A stretch of DNA of 64,000 nucleotides from an uncultured Massilia sp. (GCA_946481275.1 CAMLMV010000009.1:112101-176100), one strand, 5' to 3'. Shown: positions 24,921-34,303, counted from the stretch's first letter. The notes: generated by a model not told the origin, from the sequence alone. Program-made: numbers and translations.

Positions 24921-26261
24921 TCAGGCCGACAGCACGCCGTCCGGCAGGCTGATCACGAAGCGGGCACCGCCCAGCGTCGATTGCTCGACTTTCAGGTGGC
25001 CGCCGTGCAGCGCGATCGCCTTGTACGCGATCGACAGGCCCAGGCCGAAGCCGCCCGTGGCGCGGTCGCGGCTGCGGTCGAGGCGGTAGAACGGTTCGAA
25101 GATGCGTTCCCGTTCCTCCTCGGGAATGCCGGGACCGTCGTCCTCGACGGCGATCTCGATGCGGCAATCGTCGCGCCGCACGCGCAGCGCGACCTCGTGT
25201 GCCGCGTACTTCTGCGCATTCCGGAGCAGGTTGCCGATGGCGCGGCCGATCAGGCGGCGGTCGCCGTCCACGCTGCCCAGGCGCTCGCCCAGGTCCACGT
25301 GCAGGCGCTGCGGCCGCGGGTGCAGGCCGTCCGTGCATTCGCGCAGCAGCGGTTCCATTTCGAACAGGGCGCGCTGCGGGCCTTGGGCGTTGTCCAGCTT
25401 GCTCATCGACAGCAGTTCGTTGACGAGGTCGTTCAACTCGGTCAGGTCGCCTTCCATCGCCGCGATGCGCTTGGACAGGGCCGGGTCCCCGGCGCGTTCG
25501 GCCAGCAGTTCCAGCGCGAACTCCAGCCGCGCGATCGGCGTGCGGAGTTCGTGCGACACGGAGTGCAGCAGGTTCTTCTGCGCTTCCAGCAATCCCTGGA
25601 TGCGCTCGGCCATCGCATTGATGCGTTCGGCCAGCGGATAGACGGCGTCCGCCGGCTTCAGGTCGGCCCGGGCAGACAGCTGCCCGGCACCGAATTCATC
25701 CGCCACCCGCGACAGCCTCTGCAATGCCTGCCAGTGCGAACGCGACCACAGCGCGATCGGCACGAGCAGCGCCAGTGCCACGACGACGTAGCGCACCACT
25801 TCCATCGCGAGCGCCTGGCCGAGGTCGATCGGCAGGTTGTAGGCGCGGATCGCTTCCTCGTTGCTGCCGATGTAGCGGTCGCCGTTCAGGTCGACGCGCC
25901 GGAAGAAGGCCTTGTGCTGCGGATCGAACACGACGTCGCCCCGCTCCAGCGCCTCGTGCTGGCGGGCGGGCAGGGCGGCGCGCGCCTGGTCGAGCGGTAT
26001 CAGGTCGAAATGGGCCTCCGACACTTCGCGCACCTTGTTCAGGCGGCCGAGCCACTCGTCGCCCGGCGCGCGGTCGACATATTGCTCGAGCAGGAAGATC
26101 TGGGCCGACGCCTGGCGCCGCGCGATATCGTCGAGCGGATCGCCGAACAGGCGCGCGAACACGAAATAGATGACGAACGTCGCCGCCGTGATCGACAGCA
26201 TGACGAGCACGAAGAACCGGAAGAACAGGCGATTCAAGCCGCTGTCCCCCGGTCGTGCCAA
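24921..26261 (-). CDS. rstB: RstB-like sensor histidine kinase
   Basis: The protein has 446 residues with two transmembrane helices (near 15-35 and 160-180) bracketing a ~125-residue periplasmic sensor. HAMP, HisKA (HSVSHELRTPIARLEFALE) and HATPase (EDDGPGIPEEER, ATGGFGLGLSIAY) domains follow. It resembles E. coli RstB in length, in the RPHWQ-like SRSHWQALQRL after the second helix, and in the sensor size. The matching RstA-like regulator is encoded on the same strand about 3.9 kb upstream (30174-30860), and opposite-strand genes lie between. Signals for RstB in enterics include low Mg and acid; here the signal is unknown. Confidence 0.87.
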   Translation of the reverse strand: MARPGDSGLNRLFFRFFVLVMLSITAATFVIYFVFARLFGDPLDDIARRQASAQIFLLEQYVDRAPGDEWLGRLNKVREVSEAHFDLIPLDQARAALPARQHEALERGDVVFDPQHKAFFRRVDLNGDRYIGSNEEAIRAYNLPIDLGQALAMEVVRYVVVALALLVPIALWSRSHWQALQRLSRVADEFGAGQLSARADLKPADAVYPLAERINAMAERIQGLLEAQKNLLHSVSHELRTPIARLEFALELLAERAGDPALSKRIAAMEGDLTELNDLVNELLSMSKLDNAQGPQRALFEMEPLLRECTDGLHPRPQRLHVDLGERLGSVDGDRRLIGRAIGNLLRNAQKYAAHEVALRVRRDDCRIEIAVEDDGPGIPEEERERIFEPFYRLDRSRDRATGGFGLGLSIAYKAIALHGGHLKVEQSTLGGARFVISLPDGVLSA

Positions 26262-26277
26262 CTGTCTGGACCTGGAT

Positions 26278-26457
26278 TTGTCTTACACATATCGAAATTG
26301 TATAGGAGCAATCATCTAAAAAACCATACCTTACAAATTGAGGACAAATGCCCGACAGTCCGCGGATGAAGTTCTTGCCCCTTGTCCGTACGATACACAG
26401 CATCAGGTTTTCCGTTTGGGTCCGCCTGATGCGCGAGAGAAGGCGGACCCTTTTTTT
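26278..26457 (+). ncRNA. Possible short leader or small RNA ended by an intrinsic terminator
   Basis: A plus-strand promoter-like pair (TTGTCT 26278-26283, TGTATA 26299-26304; spacing 15 bp, short) lies upstream of a strong terminator at 26418-26457. No open frame of note lies between. A transcript of about 140 nt could be a small RNA or an attenuated leader of the lipoprotein gene at 26511. Confidence 0.35.
26418..26457 (+). terminator. Strong intrinsic terminator upstream of the PrcB-like lipoprotein gene
   Basis: A 10-bp stem GGGTCCGCCT/AGGCGGACCC with a 13-nt loop is followed by seven T on the plus strand. There is no plus-strand gene directly upstream, which makes its position unusual. 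Confidence 0.8.
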
Positions 26458-26510
26458 ATTCGGGATGCGTGCCGGGTACACGGCGCCATCGTTTCCAGGA
26501 GAGGGAGAGT

Positions 26511-27734
26511 ATGAGCATGTTTGGACGCGTGATGCCGCCACTGGGCGCCATCGTCGTTGCCGCGGCACTGGCCGCCTGCGGTGGAGGAAGCACGATGCAT
26601 GACCAGCAAGCCAGCCCCGGCATCGCGGTTGGCGAGCCGAACCCGGCCGCCCTGGCCACCGCCCCGTTCGTCGACATGGCGCGCACTGCCGCCTGCGCCG
26701 AGACGAAGAACCGCCTGTTCGTCATCGATGGCAAGCAAGTGTTCTGGGACCATGCCGGCCGCTGCGCCGACGCGTCCTATGAGCAAGTCCTGTTCGGCAA
26801 CAAGCCGGAAGCCCGTTTGTGCTCGTACGGCGACACGATTGCCGGACCAAAGACGTATTGCCAGGACGAGAGCGCCCGCGCCCTGTTCGAGACGATCGTC
26901 AAGAATGCCGACCAGCCGGATCTCGGCCTGGGCACCGGCCACAAGGTCGAGCAGCTGAACTTCCTGCCGGCGGCCGGCACGGCGGTCACGTTCGAAACCG
27001 TCGCGAAAGACACATTCTCGGGCGTGAAGGCGCCCCAGACCGTCGTCATCAAGGACCAGGCCGCCTGGGACAAGCTGTGGGCCCAGCACACCGCCGGCCG
27101 CACGCCGGTCCCAAGCCAGCCGAAGGTCGATTTCACGCGCAAGATGCTGATCGGCGTGTTCGCGGGCGAGTACGCCAGCGGCTGCCGCAGCATGGTCGTC
27201 GGCCGCGTGGCCGCGGGCGCCAGCAAGCTGGAAATCGAGATCGACGAGCGCGACGTGACGACGGTTGCCATCTGCCTGCCCGTCGTGACCCAGCCGATGC
27301 AGGTCGTGGCAGTGGACCGCGTGGATGCCGACGTCGCGTTCAACAAGGTCGCCGCCTCGGACATCTTCTTCCAGACCGCGGACGCGACGAGCATGTCGGG
27401 CATTCACGAGGAACGCACCGTCGTCATCAAGGATGAGGCCGCATGGACCCGCCTGTGGAACGAACACGCGCCGGGCCGTGCCAAGCCGGCCGTCGATTTC
27501 GCGACGCAGATGGTGGTCGGCGTATTCATGGGCAATGGCGCCAGCAGCTGCTACGGGACGGCCATCGACGGCATCCTGCGCGCAGGCGACAGGATCCTCG
27601 TGCGTGAGCTGCGCTCCGTGCCGGGACCGGACATCATGTGTGCCATGCTCGTGACGACCCCGGCCCATCTCGCCGTGATCCCGCGCAGCGATCTGCCGGT
27701 CGTATTTTCGACCGAAGTGGCAACGAGGCATTAA
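26511..27734 (+). CDS. Lipoprotein with two tandem PrcB-C-like domains
   Basis: The protein has 407 residues from the ATG at 26511 (GGAGAGGGAGAG ribosome site). The signal peptide ends in a lipobox LAAC, so it is lipid-anchored. After a ~110-residue cysteine-containing N-terminal part, two homologous units appear: TVVIKDQAAWDKLWAQH with VDFTRKMLIGVFAG, and TVVIKDEAAWTRLWNEH with VDFATQMVVGVFMG. This pattern resembles the PrcB C-terminal domain (PF14343), named for a Treponema protease-complex subunit. The role in Proteobacteria is unknown. It is the first gene of the plus-strand block that separates the RstA- and RstB-like genes. Confidence 0.75.
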   Translation: MSMFGRVMPPLGAIVVAAALAACGGGSTMHDQQASPGIAVGEPNPAALATAPFVDMARTAACAETKNRLFVIDGKQVFWDHAGRCADASYEQVLFGNKPEARLCSYGDTIAGPKTYCQDESARALFETIVKNADQPDLGLGTGHKVEQLNFLPAAGTAVTFETVAKDTFSGVKAPQTVVIKDQAAWDKLWAQHTAGRTPVPSQPKVDFTRKMLIGVFAGEYASGCRSMVVGRVAAGASKLEIEIDERDVTTVAICLPVVTQPMQVVAVDRVDADVAFNKVAASDIFFQTADATSMSGIHEERTVVIKDEAAWTRLWNEHAPGRAKPAVDFATQMVVGVFMGNGASSCYGTAIDGILRAGDRILVRELRSVPGPDIMCAMLVTTPAHLAVIPRSDLPVVFSTEVATRH

Positions 27735-27807
27735 AGCAGGAAAGGATATGGGAGGAAGGAAGACAAGGACGTAGAATGTTGTCTTCCCGAATCTTTCAAC
27801 CCTGAAC

Positions 27808-28668
27808 ATGAACAAGCTTCTCTTCCTCGCGCTCAGCAGCGCCTGCGCCACGACGTGGGCCCAGACGCCGGCGACCAACCCCATGCCCGACGGCAGCCGC
27901 GACATGTACGTGGGCCTGGGCGTGCAGTCGGCGCCGCGCTGGGACGGGACGGGAAGCCGCAAGGTATCAGCGTTGCCGGTGCTCCAGGTTCAATGGAGCA
28001 ACGGCCTTTTTATTTCCGGCATGAGCGCCGGGATGCACCTGACGGACAGCCCGACGTTCGAATACGGTCCGCTGGTGGCCGTCCAGCCCGGCCGCGACCA
28101 GGACGGCACCGGCCGGACGGTCGACGGTGCGAGCACCTGGGGTACGAGCCTGATCGGCCCGGTCCCTGACCCGATCGACAAGCGCAACATGGTCGCCACG
28201 CGCCTGGAGGGCATGGACAAGATCGGCGCCCGCCTGCAGGGTGGCGCCTTCGCGAACTATTACCTGACGCCGCAATGGCGCCTGACGAGCAGCGTCCTGT
28301 ATGGCGCCGGCAACGACCACGACGGCGCGCGGCTGGACCTGGGCGTGCAGCGGCTCGCGTTCGCGCTCGGCAGCCAGCACCGCGTGTCGGTGTCGGCCGG
28401 TGTGTCCATCGTGAACCGCAACTACAACCAGACGTATTTCGGCGTATCGCGCGAAGAAGCGTCGCGCAGCCGCTTTTCTTATTACGAGGCGGGCGGCGGC
28501 CTGCAGGAGGCGCACGTGGGCGTGCGCTGGAACTGGGTCCTGTCGCCCTCGTGGATGCTGACGTCGAACGTGCAGGCCAAGGGCCTGCTGGGCAATGCCG
28601 CCAAGAGCCCGCTCGTCGAGCGGTCCACCAACCTGACGGTTTCGACCGCCTTCGCCTACCGGTTCTGA
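27808..28668 (+). CDS. mipA: MipA/OmpV family outer-membrane protein
   Basis: The protein has 286 residues with a signal peptide ending TTWAQ, then the family start (YVGLGVQSAPRWDGTGSRKVSALPVLQVQW). It has amphipathic beta strands and a terminal aromatic (FAYRF) typical of an outer-membrane barrel. MipA-type proteins are linked to murein-synthesis scaffolds in E. coli and to antimicrobial-peptide sensing in Pseudomonas. They are often encoded beside two-component systems, as here with the RstAB-like pair. The next gene starts 2 bp after the stop codon, so they are co-transcribed. Confidence 0.87.
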   Translation: MNKLLFLALSSACATTWAQTPATNPMPDGSRDMYVGLGVQSAPRWDGTGSRKVSALPVLQVQWSNGLFISGMSAGMHLTDSPTFEYGPLVAVQPGRDQDGTGRTVDGASTWGTSLIGPVPDPIDKRNMVATRLEGMDKIGARLQGGAFANYYLTPQWRLTSSVLYGAGNDHDGARLDLGVQRLAFALGSQHRVSVSAGVSIVNRNYNQTYFGVSREEASRSRFSYYEAGGGLQEAHVGVRWNWVLSPSWMLTSNVQAKGLLGNAAKSPLVERSTNLTVSTAFAYRF

Positions 28669-28670
28669 CG

Positions 28671-29384
28671 ATGCGCGCATCCCGCCACCTCATCGCTGCC
28701 TTCGCCTCGCTGCTCGCGGCCGCTCCGGCCATCGTGCAGGCGCAGGCACAGGCCGGCGAATGGGTGAGCTACCGGGATGCGTACCGGGCCATGGTCCAGT
28801 TCGAGAAATACGGCGGTCCGAAGAACCTGCTGCAAAGCCAGTTGCAGGTGCAGTCGCGCGACCACGCCGGACTGGGCGAGGGCGCCCAGCTCACGCTGAC
28901 GGGCAAGACGACCCAGTTGAACCTGCCGCTGGACGCCCTCGGCCGCACGGTGTTTCCGCTGACGAAGGCGGCGTACGACGAGAACGCGGCGCTCGTCCTG
29001 AACCGCAAGGGCATGCCGTTCGTGCTGCGCCCGCAGGTGACGATCGCGCCGCGCGCCGACGGCCAGTACGACGCCGCCGACCTGCGCACGGCCTGCGCCC
29101 AGGCGCTCGGCTTCGTGCGCTACGTGGACGCGTCGCAGCGTGCGCGCCAGTGCGCCGGCGTGCGCTTCGTGTTCCCAAGGAAGGGACCGGCCGAACCGGC
29201 CGGCGCCCGCCTGCGCCACGCCGAGGGCGGCGAGCAGGCCCTGCCCGTGACGTCCGGCGCCGCCTTCACGGGCGATCCCGACGAAGGCTTCCCCATCGTG
29301 ACCTGGCGTTTCGCCACGGCGCCCGGACGGGCCCAGGTGGTCACCTACAATGCGCCGCTGGCGATCGTCCCGATCTTCGAATAA
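28671..29384 (+). CDS. Secreted protein of unknown function, operon partner of mipA
   Basis: The protein has 237 residues from the ATG at 28671 with a signal peptide (HLIAAFASLLAAAPAIVQAQ). The mature part is mixed alpha/beta with a paired-cysteine region (RTACAQALGFVRYVDASQRARQCAG) and no catalytic motif that I recognise. It starts 2 bp after mipA, which suggests a joint role at the outer membrane, as with the small periplasmic partners encoded beside mipA genes elsewhere. Function is unknown. Confidence 0.7.
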   Translation: MRASRHLIAAFASLLAAAPAIVQAQAQAGEWVSYRDAYRAMVQFEKYGGPKNLLQSQLQVQSRDHAGLGEGAQLTLTGKTTQLNLPLDALGRTVFPLTKAAYDENAALVLNRKGMPFVLRPQVTIAPRADGQYDAADLRTACAQALGFVRYVDASQRARQCAGVRFVFPRKGPAEPAGARLRHAEGGEQALPVTSGAAFTGDPDEGFPIVTWRFATAPGRAQVVTYNAPLAIVPIFE

Positions 29385-29423
29385 CGCGGTATGCTCGTCC
29401 GGTTACGTACAACGAGGACGAGA

Positions 29424-30170
29424 ATGGACAAGACAGTACTGATCACGGGCGCCAGCCGCGGCATCGGCGCCGCCTGCGCGCTGCTGGCCGCACGGCGCGG
29501 CTATACGGTCTGCGTGAACTACCGGGACAACGAAGGGGCGGCAAACGCCGTCGTGCAGGCCATCGAAGCGGCCGGCGGGCATGCGTTCGCGGTCGCCGCC
29601 GACGTGGCCGACGAAGAACAGGTCGCGCGCCTGTTCGCGGCCATCGACGCACGCTGCGGCCGGCTCGACGCCCTCGTCAACAACGCCGGCATCCTCGCGC
29701 GCCAGACGCGGGTGGAACACATGGACGCCGCCCGCATCAACCGCATCCTCGCCACCAACGTCACGGGCAGCTTTCTCTGCGCGCGCGAAGCGGTGCGGCG
29801 CATGTCGACGAAGCACGGCGGCAACGGCGGGGCGATCGTGAACGTATCGTCGCGCGCGGCCGTGCTCGGGTCGCCCAACGAATACGTCGATTACGCCGCG
29901 TCGAAGGCGGCCGTGGATGCGCTGACGATCGGGTTGTCGAAGGAAGTGGCGCAGGAAGGGATCCGCGTGAACGGCGTGCGGCCGGGCCTGATCGACACGG
30001 ACATGCACGCCAGCGGCGGCGAGCCGGGCCGCATCCTGCGCCTGCAATCGTCCGTGCCGATGGCGCGCGGCGGCACGGCGGACGAAGTCGCGGCCGCCGT
30101 GCTGTGGCTGCTGTCGGACGAGGCGTCGTATGCGACCGGGACGTTCATCGACGTGTCCGGCGGGCGGTAG
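29424..30170 (+). CDS. Short-chain dehydrogenase/reductase (SDR), glucose-dehydrogenase/FabG-like
   Basis: The protein has 248 residues from the ATG at 29424; a GAGGA ribosome site lies just upstream. It is a classical SDR: TGASRGIG nucleotide-binding motif, NNAGI, catalytic Ser in VNVSSRAAV, YAASK (Tyr, Lys), and the C-terminal GTFIDVSGGR. It uses NAD(P)H to interconvert a carbonyl and an alcohol; the substrate is unknown. It converges on the RstA-like gene, with the stop codons only a few bases apart. Confidence 0.9.
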   Translation: MDKTVLITGASRGIGAACALLAARRGYTVCVNYRDNEGAANAVVQAIEAAGGHAFAVAADVADEEQVARLFAAIDARCGRLDALVNNAGILARQTRVEHMDAARINRILATNVTGSFLCAREAVRRMSTKHGGNGGAIVNVSSRAAVLGSPNEYVDYAASKAAVDALTIGLSKEVAQEGIRVNGVRPGLIDTDMHASGGEPGRILRLQSSVPMARGGTADEVAAAVLWLLSDEASYATGTFIDVSGGR

Positions 30171-30173
30171 GAA

Positions 30174-30860
30174 TCAGTTCCAGGCCGAGGGCGAGAAAAG
30201 GTAACCCTCGCCCCACACCGTCTTGATCTTCTCGGACAGGTTGTCGTCGAACTTGCGGCGCAGCTTGGAGATGCAGTTGTCGATGCTGCGGTCGAGGCCG
30301 TCGAATTCGATGCCCCGCATCTTCTTGAGCAGCTCGTCGCGCGACAGCACGCGGCCGGCGGCTTCGGCCAGCACGAGCAGCAGCTTGTATTCCGTATTGC
30401 TGAGCACGCACGGCTGGCCGCGCCACGTGACGCTGCGGTCGCTCGTCATGATGCGCAGCGCGCCGAACTCGAGCACGCGGGTATCCGTCGTCGTCTTCGT
30501 CTGCGTGCGGCGCAGCAGCGCGCGCAGGCGCGCCAGCAGCACGCGCGGCTGCACGGGCTTGTTGACGAAGTCGTCCGCACCCTGTTCCAGGCCCGACACT
30601 TCATCGTACGTATCCTCGCGCGCCGTGAGGATCAGGATCGGCACGTCGGACACGTCGCGGATCTGGCGGCACACGACCATGCCGTCCATGCCGGGCAGCA
30701 TGAGGTCGAGCACGACGATGTCCGGCGAGGCCGTCTTGAAGTGTTCCAGCGCGGCGTCGCCCCGCGTGACGAGGTCGACCGAGAATTCATAGCCGGACAG
30801 GTATTCCGTCACCAGTTCCGCGAGGCGCGGATCGTCTTCCACCAACAGTACGCGATACAT
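30174..30860 (-). CDS. rstA: RstA-like OmpR-family response regulator
   Basis: The protein has 228 residues. The receiver domain has the acidic pair EDD, the phosphoacceptor Asp in VVLDLMLPGMDG, and Lys in FVNKPVQP. The winged-helix DNA-binding domain ends KTVWGEGYLFSPSAWN. The segment LLKKMRGIEFDGLDRSID is almost the E. coli RstA signature. It probably pairs with the kinase at 24921-26261. In the usual order (regulator then kinase, same strand) they would be adjacent, but here a 3.9-kb opposite-strand block sits between them. Confidence 0.88.
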   Translation of the reverse strand: MYRVLLVEDDPRLAELVTEYLSGYEFSVDLVTRGDAALEHFKTASPDIVVLDLMLPGMDGMVVCRQIRDVSDVPILILTAREDTYDEVSGLEQGADDFVNKPVQPRVLLARLRALLRRTQTKTTTDTRVLEFGALRIMTSDRSVTWRGQPCVLSNTEYKLLLVLAEAAGRVLSRDELLKKMRGIEFDGLDRSIDNCISKLRRKFDDNLSEKIKTVWGEGYLFSPSAWN

Positions 30861-31018
30861 GATGTTCTCCTTGAGCCCGACATTTTATAAGAGTGGGCAA
30901 GGTTGGAGCATGTTTGGTGGGTAGCCATGACAAAAACGTACAGTTTCGCGACAAATCTCCGTGCGCGTCCTTCGGTAAAAAACACAACGCTATTGTTTGA
31001 ATTTATATTGACTCAAAG

Positions 31019-31059
31019 AAATATTATTCTGGTAAGCTTGCCAATAATCAATAATATTT
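31019..31059 (+). promoter_or_regulatory. 10-bp AT-rich inverted repeat upstream of the protease gene
   Basis: AAATATTATT (31019-31028) and AATAATATTT (31050-31059) flank a partly palindromic GGTAAGCTTGCC. The repeat ends 12 bp before the start codon at 31072, where no clear ribosome site is seen. It may be an operator or a leader hairpin in this AT-rich 210-bp gap. Confidence 0.45.
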
Positions 31060-31071
31060 AATTACGTCAAT

Positions 31072-34000
31072 ATGAGCGCGCTCATCAAAATCATCGGCAA
31101 GCAGTCCTATCAATTCGATCCGGTCGCGGGCACCTTCACCCTGAAAGCCGACGAGGTCGCCAACGTCGGCACGACAACGTCCGGCAAGGTCCGGCTGGAA
31201 CTCTGGTTGACGTCGGCCCCATGGGATCCGACCGGCTCCAACAAAGGCTACGAAGTCGCCGTCGATGCGCTGGGCGGGACGGATGGCACGCTCGACCCGG
31301 GCTATTCCATCAAGAACGTGTCGGCCACGGTCCCGCTGAAGCAACTGCCTCCACCCGGCAATTATTTCGTGACGCTCGTCGCCGCCGAATATACCGGCAA
31401 GGATCCGGCGACGGACGACGGCTACGTCACCGACAGTTCCTACCCCTATTCGAAGCTTGCGACGGTGCGCAGCGACGGCAGCATCGTGGCGAGCGACATC
31501 ACGTTGCCGAGCCTGAGCGTCAAGTCGGGCAACACCACGGAAGGCGATGGCGGCTCGCACGACATGACGTTCACGGTCGTGCTCTCCCACGCCGTGACCT
31601 ACGCCGTGTCGGTGAACGTGGGGACGCGCGGCGAGACCGCATACGCCGGCTACGACTACGAGCCGCAATACGAGAAACTGACCTTTGCACCGGGCACGAC
31701 CACGGCGACGTTCACGGTCCCGGTGCTTGGCAACAAGGACTTCGAACCGGACCGCGCGTTCGGGATCGAGCTCACCAACGCGGTAGGCGCCACCGTCGCG
31801 CCGCCGGGCACCGTCCCCGTCGGCACGACCGCCGGCCCGGACGACGTGACCAGTGCCTGGGGCGTGATCCGCGACGACGACGCGGGCGCCGGCCTGGTCA
31901 ACGGCGCGGTGATCCCGACCGACGAGTGGTTCCAATACCAGTGGTACCTGTTCACGACCCGCGTGCCGTACGCATGGGCCCACGCGACCGGCCAGGGCGT
32001 CAAGGTCGGCGTGTTCGACAGCGGCATCGACGCCACCAATCCGGATCTGGCGCCGAACGACAAGCTGGGCCTGGACCGTGCCGCCCTGACGCTGCAGCCG
32101 GGCGGCGCGCCGGTCCTGGCGAAGGACAACCACGGCACCGAGGTCGCCGGGGTGATCGCCGCAGCCAGGGACGGGCATGGCACTGTCGGCGTCGCCTACA
32201 ATGCGCAACTGGTGTCGCTCTACACGTCGTTTTCATCCCAATGGCAGACGGAGCTCGTCAACGCCTTCCATTACGCGGTCGGCCTGGATGTGCTGAACAA
32301 CTCCTGGGGCTTCAACCACCTGCTCGAGACCGGGACGAACTGGGCCTTCTACGACAATGCGAACGATCCCGTGTTCGCGCCGAAGTTCGCGGCACTGCGC
32401 GACCTCGTCGCGAACGGGCGGCATGGCCTGGGCACGGTCGTCGTGCAGGCGGCGGGCAACGGCTACGACTACGGCGACGACACCAACCTGCACAATTTCC
32501 AGAACAGCCGCTACATCGTCACCGTGGGCGCGGTCGACTCCAACGGCGAATCGTCCCACTTCAGCACGACGGGCGCGTCGATCCTCGTCGCGGCCCCGGG
32601 CGGCGGCGGCTACAGCGACTACGAAAGCATCCTGACCACCGACCGCACCGGCACGGCCGGCGCCAGCAGCACCAACTACGCGTTCGTCGACGGCACGTCC
32701 TTCGCCGCGCCGGTCGTCAGCGGCGTCGTGGCGCTCATGCTCGAGGTGAATCCGAACCTGGGCTACCGCGACGTGCAACAGATCCTCGCCTATACCGCGC
32801 GCCAGGTCGGGTCGCCGTCCAGCTGGACGGCCAACGGCGCCCACGACTGGAACGGCGGCGGCCTGCAATACGACGACGCCGTCCAGGCCACCGGCTTCGG
32901 CATGGTGGATGCCCTCGCGGCCGTGCGCCTGGCCGCGACCTGGGAGGGCACGCCGCGCACGTCCGCGAACGTCGTGGACGTCGTCGCATCGAAGACCGTC
33001 AACGCCGCCATTCCAGACAATACCGACAAGTTCGCGGACAGCGACATCGACATCGACAGCGACGTCGTGGTCGAGCGCGTCGACGTCGCCGTCAACATCA
33101 CGCATCCGTTCATCGGCGACCTCGAAATTGCGCTGACCTCGCCGGACGGAACGACCAGCTACCTGATGTACCGCCCGTCGCAAGGCGCGCTCAGCGCCGT
33201 CGGTTCGAACCAGCACGACATCCATTTCACGTTCGACACGGTGCTCGACTGGGGCGAGAGCGCGCGTGGGCGCTGGACGCTGAGCGTGATCGACCTCGCG
33301 ACGGGCAATACCGGCACGCTGGACAGCTGGAGCATCGACATCATCGGCCACAAGCCGACGGCGGACCACACGTTCATCTATACGGCGCAATACGCGCAGC
33401 TCGTCGCCGCCGACCCGTCGCGCGGCACGCTGAGCGACCCGAACGGCGGCATCGACACCATCAATGCCAGCGCGCTCGGCAGCGATGACCGCCTCGATCT
33501 CTCCGGTGCCACGGCCTCCGTGATCAACGGCGCCAACCTGACGATCGCGCAAGGAACGACGATCCTGAACGCGTACGGCGGCGACGGCAACGACGTCCTG
33601 ATCGCGAACGCGAAGGGCAGCGTCCTGCACGCGATGGCCGGCAGCGACACGCTGACGGGCGGCGCCGGCAACGACAAGCTCGACGGGGGCGCGGGCAACG
33701 ACAAGCTCGACGGCGGGGCCGGCATCAACACGGCGGTCTACCATGGCGCCGCGGCGAATTACACGATCACGAAGACCAACACCGGCTTCACCATCGCGGA
33801 CAAGACGGGCGCCGAGGGCACCGACCAGCTGGCGAACGTGCAGCGCCTGCAGTTCGCCGACAAGGCGGTCGCGTTCGACGTCGGCGGCGACGGCGGCCAG
33901 GCTTTCCGCATCTACCAGGCCGCGTTCAACCGCGCGCCGGACAAGGGAGGCCTCGGGTACTGGATGTCCGCGCTGGATCACGGCATGTCGCTGCTCGACG

Positions 34001-34263
34001 TGGCCAATGGGTTCGTCGAGTCCAAGGAATTCAAGGATTTGTACGGCACCAATCCGACGAATGCCGATCTCGTCAACAAGTACTACGCCAACATCCTGCA
34101 CCGCGCGCCGGACGCGGCGGGCGCGGAATACTGGACCAAGCTGCTCGACCAGCACGTGGTGTCGAATGCCGACGTGCTCATGAACATCAGCGAGAGCGCC
34201 GAGAACCAGGCGGCGCTGGTGGGCGTGCTGCAGAACGGCTTCGAGTACACGCCTTACGGCTGA
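31072..34263 (+). CDS. Large extracellular subtilisin-like (S8) protease with Calx-beta, P-domain, RTX and DUF4214 modules
   Basis: The protein has 1063 residues and no N-terminal signal peptide. The domains in order are an N-terminal beta region, Calx-beta (~145-275, ending VIRDDDAG), and the S8 catalytic domain with Asp in GVFDSGID (~315), His in DNHGTEVAG (~353) and Ser in GTSFAAP (~542). A proprotein-convertase P-domain follows (~640-765). RTX nonapeptides come next (GGAGNDKLDGGAGNDKLDGG, ~860-890), then a DUF4214 module (IYQAAFNRAPDKGGLGYW and a second copy). RTX repeats without a signal peptide point to calcium-dependent type I secretion. No ABC exporter genes are adjacent. This is probably a secreted degradative protease. 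Confidence 0.9.
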   Translation: MSALIKIIGKQSYQFDPVAGTFTLKADEVANVGTTTSGKVRLELWLTSAPWDPTGSNKGYEVAVDALGGTDGTLDPGYSIKNVSATVPLKQLPPPGNYFVTLVAAEYTGKDPATDDGYVTDSSYPYSKLATVRSDGSIVASDITLPSLSVKSGNTTEGDGGSHDMTFTVVLSHAVTYAVSVNVGTRGETAYAGYDYEPQYEKLTFAPGTTTATFTVPVLGNKDFEPDRAFGIELTNAVGATVAPPGTVPVGTTAGPDDVTSAWGVIRDDDAGAGLVNGAVIPTDEWFQYQWYLFTTRVPYAWAHATGQGVKVGVFDSGIDATNPDLAPNDKLGLDRAALTLQPGGAPVLAKDNHGTEVAGVIAAARDGHGTVGVAYNAQLVSLYTSFSSQWQTELVNAFHYAVGLDVLNNSWGFNHLLETGTNWAFYDNANDPVFAPKFAALRDLVANGRHGLGTVVVQAAGNGYDYGDDTNLHNFQNSRYIVTVGAVDSNGESSHFSTTGASILVAAPGGGGYSDYESILTTDRTGTAGASSTNYAFVDGTSFAAPVVSGVVALMLEVNPNLGYRDVQQILAYTARQVGSPSSWTANGAHDWNGGGLQYDDAVQATGFGMVDALAAVRLAATWEGTPRTSANVVDVVASKTVNAAIPDNTDKFADSDIDIDSDVVVERVDVAVNITHPFIGDLEIALTSPDGTTSYLMYRPSQGALSAVGSNQHDIHFTFDTVLDWGESARGRWTLSVIDLATGNTGTLDSWSIDIIGHKPTADHTFIYTAQYAQLVAADPSRGTLSDPNGGIDTINASALGSDDRLDLSGATASVINGANLTIAQGTTILNAYGGDGNDVLIANAKGSVLHAMAGSDTLTGGAGNDKLDGGAGNDKLDGGAGINTAVYHGAAANYTITKTNTGFTIADKTGAEGTDQLANVQRLQFADKAVAFDVGGDGGQAFRIYQAAFNRAPDKGGLGYWMSALDHGMSLLDVANGFVESKEFKDLYGTNPTNADLVNKYYANILHRAPDAAGAEYWTKLLDQHVVSNADVLMNISESAENQAALVGVLQNGFEYTPYG

Positions 34264-34274
34264 ACTAAAAACCG

Positions 34275-34303
34275 GCCCGCCCGCGGCGGGCATAGATGTT
34301 TTT
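34275..34303 (+). terminator. Probable terminator after the protease gene
   Basis: A GC-rich stem GCCCGCC/GGCGGGC with a 3-nt loop is followed after seven bases by five T. Confidence 0.55.
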
